A DNA stretch of 7,702 bases, taken from assembly GCA_002783525.1 (NCBI GenBank), contig PFGS01000166.1, positions 3,354 to 11,055 on the forward strand, given 5' to 3'. The notes beneath the pieces were generated by a model. The model saw only the letters and a program-made list of their open reading frames with translations. It did no database searches and was not told the DNA's origin. The stretch comes from Ignavibacteriales bacterium CG12_big_fil_rev_8_21_14_0_65_30_8 (lineage in GTDB: Bacteria > Bacteroidota > Ignavibacteria > Ignavibacteriales > Ignavibacteriaceae). Shown one piece after another: positions 6,123 through 7,702 of this stretch. The position numbers and the translations under genes are program-made. The number at the start of each line of letters is the position of its first letter. Positions within the stretch are counted from its first letter, which is position 1.

Positions 6123-7421
6123 ATGGCAAATGGCAAACAAAAAAAATCGAAAAAAAAGTTATATATATTTGGAGGAATAGGCATATTGGTGGTTGCCTTA
6201 ATATTGATAGCTTTTTTAGGTGGATCTAAAGAAAACATTATAGCTGTTCAAACAGAAAAAGTAATGAAAAGAGATATTACACAAACTGTAACAGCTACAG
6301 GTACTATTAATCCTGAATTTAAAGTTATAATAACTCCTGAAGTAACTGGAGAAATTATTGGTCTTCCTGTACAAGAAGGTGATATGGTAAGAAAGGGAGA
6401 TTTATTAATTAAAATTCAAGCTGAAACATATTTGGCTCAGAAAGAAAGAGCTGATGCTGTGTTACAATCTACAATTGCCAATTTATCTATGCGTAAAGCT
6501 GAATTAGATAAAGTTAAATCTGCATATGATAGAGTAATAGAATTACACGCTAAAGGATTAGCTAGTAATGCTGAACTTGAAATAGCAAAGAGTAATTATT
6601 TATCTTCAAAAGCTCTTTATGAGTCTCAAGAATCTTCAGTTCTACAAAGTAAAGCATCTGTTAAAGAAGCAATAGATAAACTTTCTAAAACTTCTATATT
6701 TTCTCCAATGGATGGAACAATTAGCCAACTTAATGTTGAAAAAGGCGAAAGAGTATTGGGTAGTGGATTTAGTCAAGGTACAAACATTATGACTGTATCA
6801 GATCTTAACAATATGGAAGCTACTGTAGAAGTTGATGAAAATGATGTTGTACTTATTTCTGTTGGCGATACTGCTAGAATTGAAATTGATGCTTTTGGTG
6901 ATAAAATTTTTAGAGGTATTGTCACACAAATAGGTAACTCAGCAAAAACTGCTGGCTTAGGTACTCAAGATCAAGTAGTAAATTTTGAAGTAAGAATTAA
7001 ATTAATTGATGTAGATAAAAAATTACGTCCTGGTATGTCTTGCACAGCAAAAATTGAAACAGAAACTATAAAAAATGTTTTAAGTATACCACTCCAAAGT
7101 GTAACTGCAAGAAATAGCTTTGAACTCTCAGATAGAAAGAAAGGACCAGAAGATAATGATGAGCCAACAAATGTAAAAAAAGAAACTAAATCTAAACCTA
7201 AATTACAAGAAATAGTTTTCGTTTTAACTAAAGGTAAAGCTGATATAGCTAAAGTAAAAACTGGAATAAGTGATGATAATTATATTCAAATAATTTCTGG
7301 TTTGGATGAAAACCAAGAAGTTGTTACAGGTAGTTATCGAGCAATTTCTCGTGAATTGAAAAAAGGATCAACTGTTCGTGTAGAAAGAAAGAGAAACACG
7401 AGAAATTCTGATAAAAATTAA
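6123..7421 (+). CDS. periplasmic adaptor subunit (HlyD/MacA-type membrane fusion protein)
   Basis: A 432-residue adaptor that would link an inner-membrane ABC transporter to the TolC-like channel. A Lys-rich cytoplasmic start is followed by one membrane anchor (about 13-34) with no lipobox. The first half of the lipoyl domain (about 66-98, with TGEIIGLPVQEGDMVRKGD) precedes a long Ala/Lys/Glu-rich alpha-hairpin (about 100-187). The second lipoyl half follows (IFSPMDGTISQLNVEKGERV, about 190-209), then a beta-barrel domain with LRPGMSC and a membrane-proximal domain to the end. A Lys/Glu/Asp-rich stretch at 334-360 interrupts the membrane-proximal part and looks like a flexible insert. AAGGAG at 6108-6113, nine bases before the ATG, supports the start. 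The gene begins 18 bases after the channel gene and ends 15 bases before the ATPase gene. The ABC partner makes a MacA-like role more likely than an RND adaptor role. Confidence 0.92.
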   Translation: MANGKQKKSKKKLYIFGGIGILVVALILIAFLGGSKENIIAVQTEKVMKRDITQTVTATGTINPEFKVIITPEVTGEIIGLPVQEGDMVRKGDLLIKIQAETYLAQKERADAVLQSTIANLSMRKAELDKVKSAYDRVIELHAKGLASNAELEIAKSNYLSSKALYESQESSVLQSKASVKEAIDKLSKTSIFSPMDGTISQLNVEKGERVLGSGFSQGTNIMTVSDLNNMEATVEVDENDVVLISVGDTARIEIDAFGDKIFRGIVTQIGNSAKTAGLGTQDQVVNFEVRIKLIDVDKKLRPGMSCTAKIETETIKNVLSIPLQSVTARNSFELSDRKKGPEDNDEPTNVKKETKSKPKLQEIVFVLTKGKADIAKVKTGISDDNYIQIISGLDENQEVVTGSYRAISRELKKGSTVRVERKRNTRNSDKN

Positions 7422-7436
7422 TTACGGAAAAAACAA

Positions 7437-7702
7437 ATGAACATAATTAAAATAGAACATATAGCTAAAATTTATCAATTAGGTACGCAACAGGTTAAAG
7501 CATTAGCTGATGTTTCAGTAACAATAGATAAGAATGAATATGTTGCCATTATGGGACCTTCGGGTTCCGGTAAATCTACTTTGATGAATATGTTAGGTTG
7601 TTTAGATACACCAACATCCGGCATCTATGAATTTACCGGAAAGAATGTTAGTGAAATGACTGATAATGAACTTGCAAAAATTAGAAATCAAGAAATTGGT
7701 TT
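7437..7702 (+). CDS. ABC transporter ATP-binding protein, MacB/LolD type (5' part)
   Basis: The first 88 codons of an ATPase that runs off the window. It would power an inner-membrane permease using ATP in the cytoplasm. The visible part has the A-loop region with Tyr13, the Walker A motif GPSGSGKST at residues 40-48, and MLGCLDTPTSG (52-62), a signature of the MacB/LolD/lipoprotein-release subfamily. The sequence stops at IG, just before the expected Q-loop, so Walker B and the ABC signature cannot be checked. The ATG at 7437 follows the adaptor stop by 15 bases, with a weak GGA at 7426-7428. Whether the permease is fused (as in MacB) or encoded separately is not visible. Subfamily members export macrolides, peptides, siderophores or lipoproteins, so no substrate is assigned. 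Confidence 0.93.
   Translation, partial: MNIIKIEHIAKIYQLGTQQVKALADVSVTIDKNEYVAIMGPSGSGKSTLMNMLGCLDTPTSGIYEFTGKNVSEMTDNELAKIRNQEIG

Overview
The window is AT-rich, with every gene on the + strand. It carries six genes, of which the first and last are cut by the window edges. Very low GC, preference for AGA/AGG arginine codons, a promoter-like TTTG-N20-TAAATTTG (the Bacteroidota housekeeping-sigma pattern) and Bacteroidota-like protein flavours together suggest the Bacteroidota/Chlorobi/Ignavibacteria group. This placement is inferred from style and not from a marker gene.

Region 1 (1-3014): the C-terminal 260 residues of MurA, the first committed enzyme of peptidoglycan synthesis, overlap by one base (TAATG) with a 743-residue protein of unknown role. 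That protein has about seven N-terminal membrane helices, a zinc-peptidase-like domain with HEIAH plus a downstream Glu (gluzincin pattern), and a C-terminal TPR-like helical region. It is the least familiar gene here. It ends just after a run of ten T, where any slip would terminate translation almost at once.

Region 2 (2998-4482): a Bacteroidota-type promoter candidate spans the end of the previous gene and leads to a GTG-started class II tRNA nucleotidyltransferase (CCA-adding type) with a C-terminal HD domain. Its usual DxD metal-binding pair reads ExD.

Region 3 (4483-4751): a 269-base gap holds a second, weaker promoter candidate of the same type. It also holds a 32-bp interrupted dyad whose outer arms and inner palindrome share one centre, a plausible operator for the genes that follow.

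Region 4 (4752-7702): a tight operon encodes a TolC-family outer-membrane channel, a membrane-anchored periplasmic adaptor (HlyD/MacA type) and the start of a MacB/LolD-type ABC ATPase. Together they form a tripartite export system spanning both membranes, which implies a diderm cell. The permease is expected downstream of the window, and the substrate cannot be read from the sequence.
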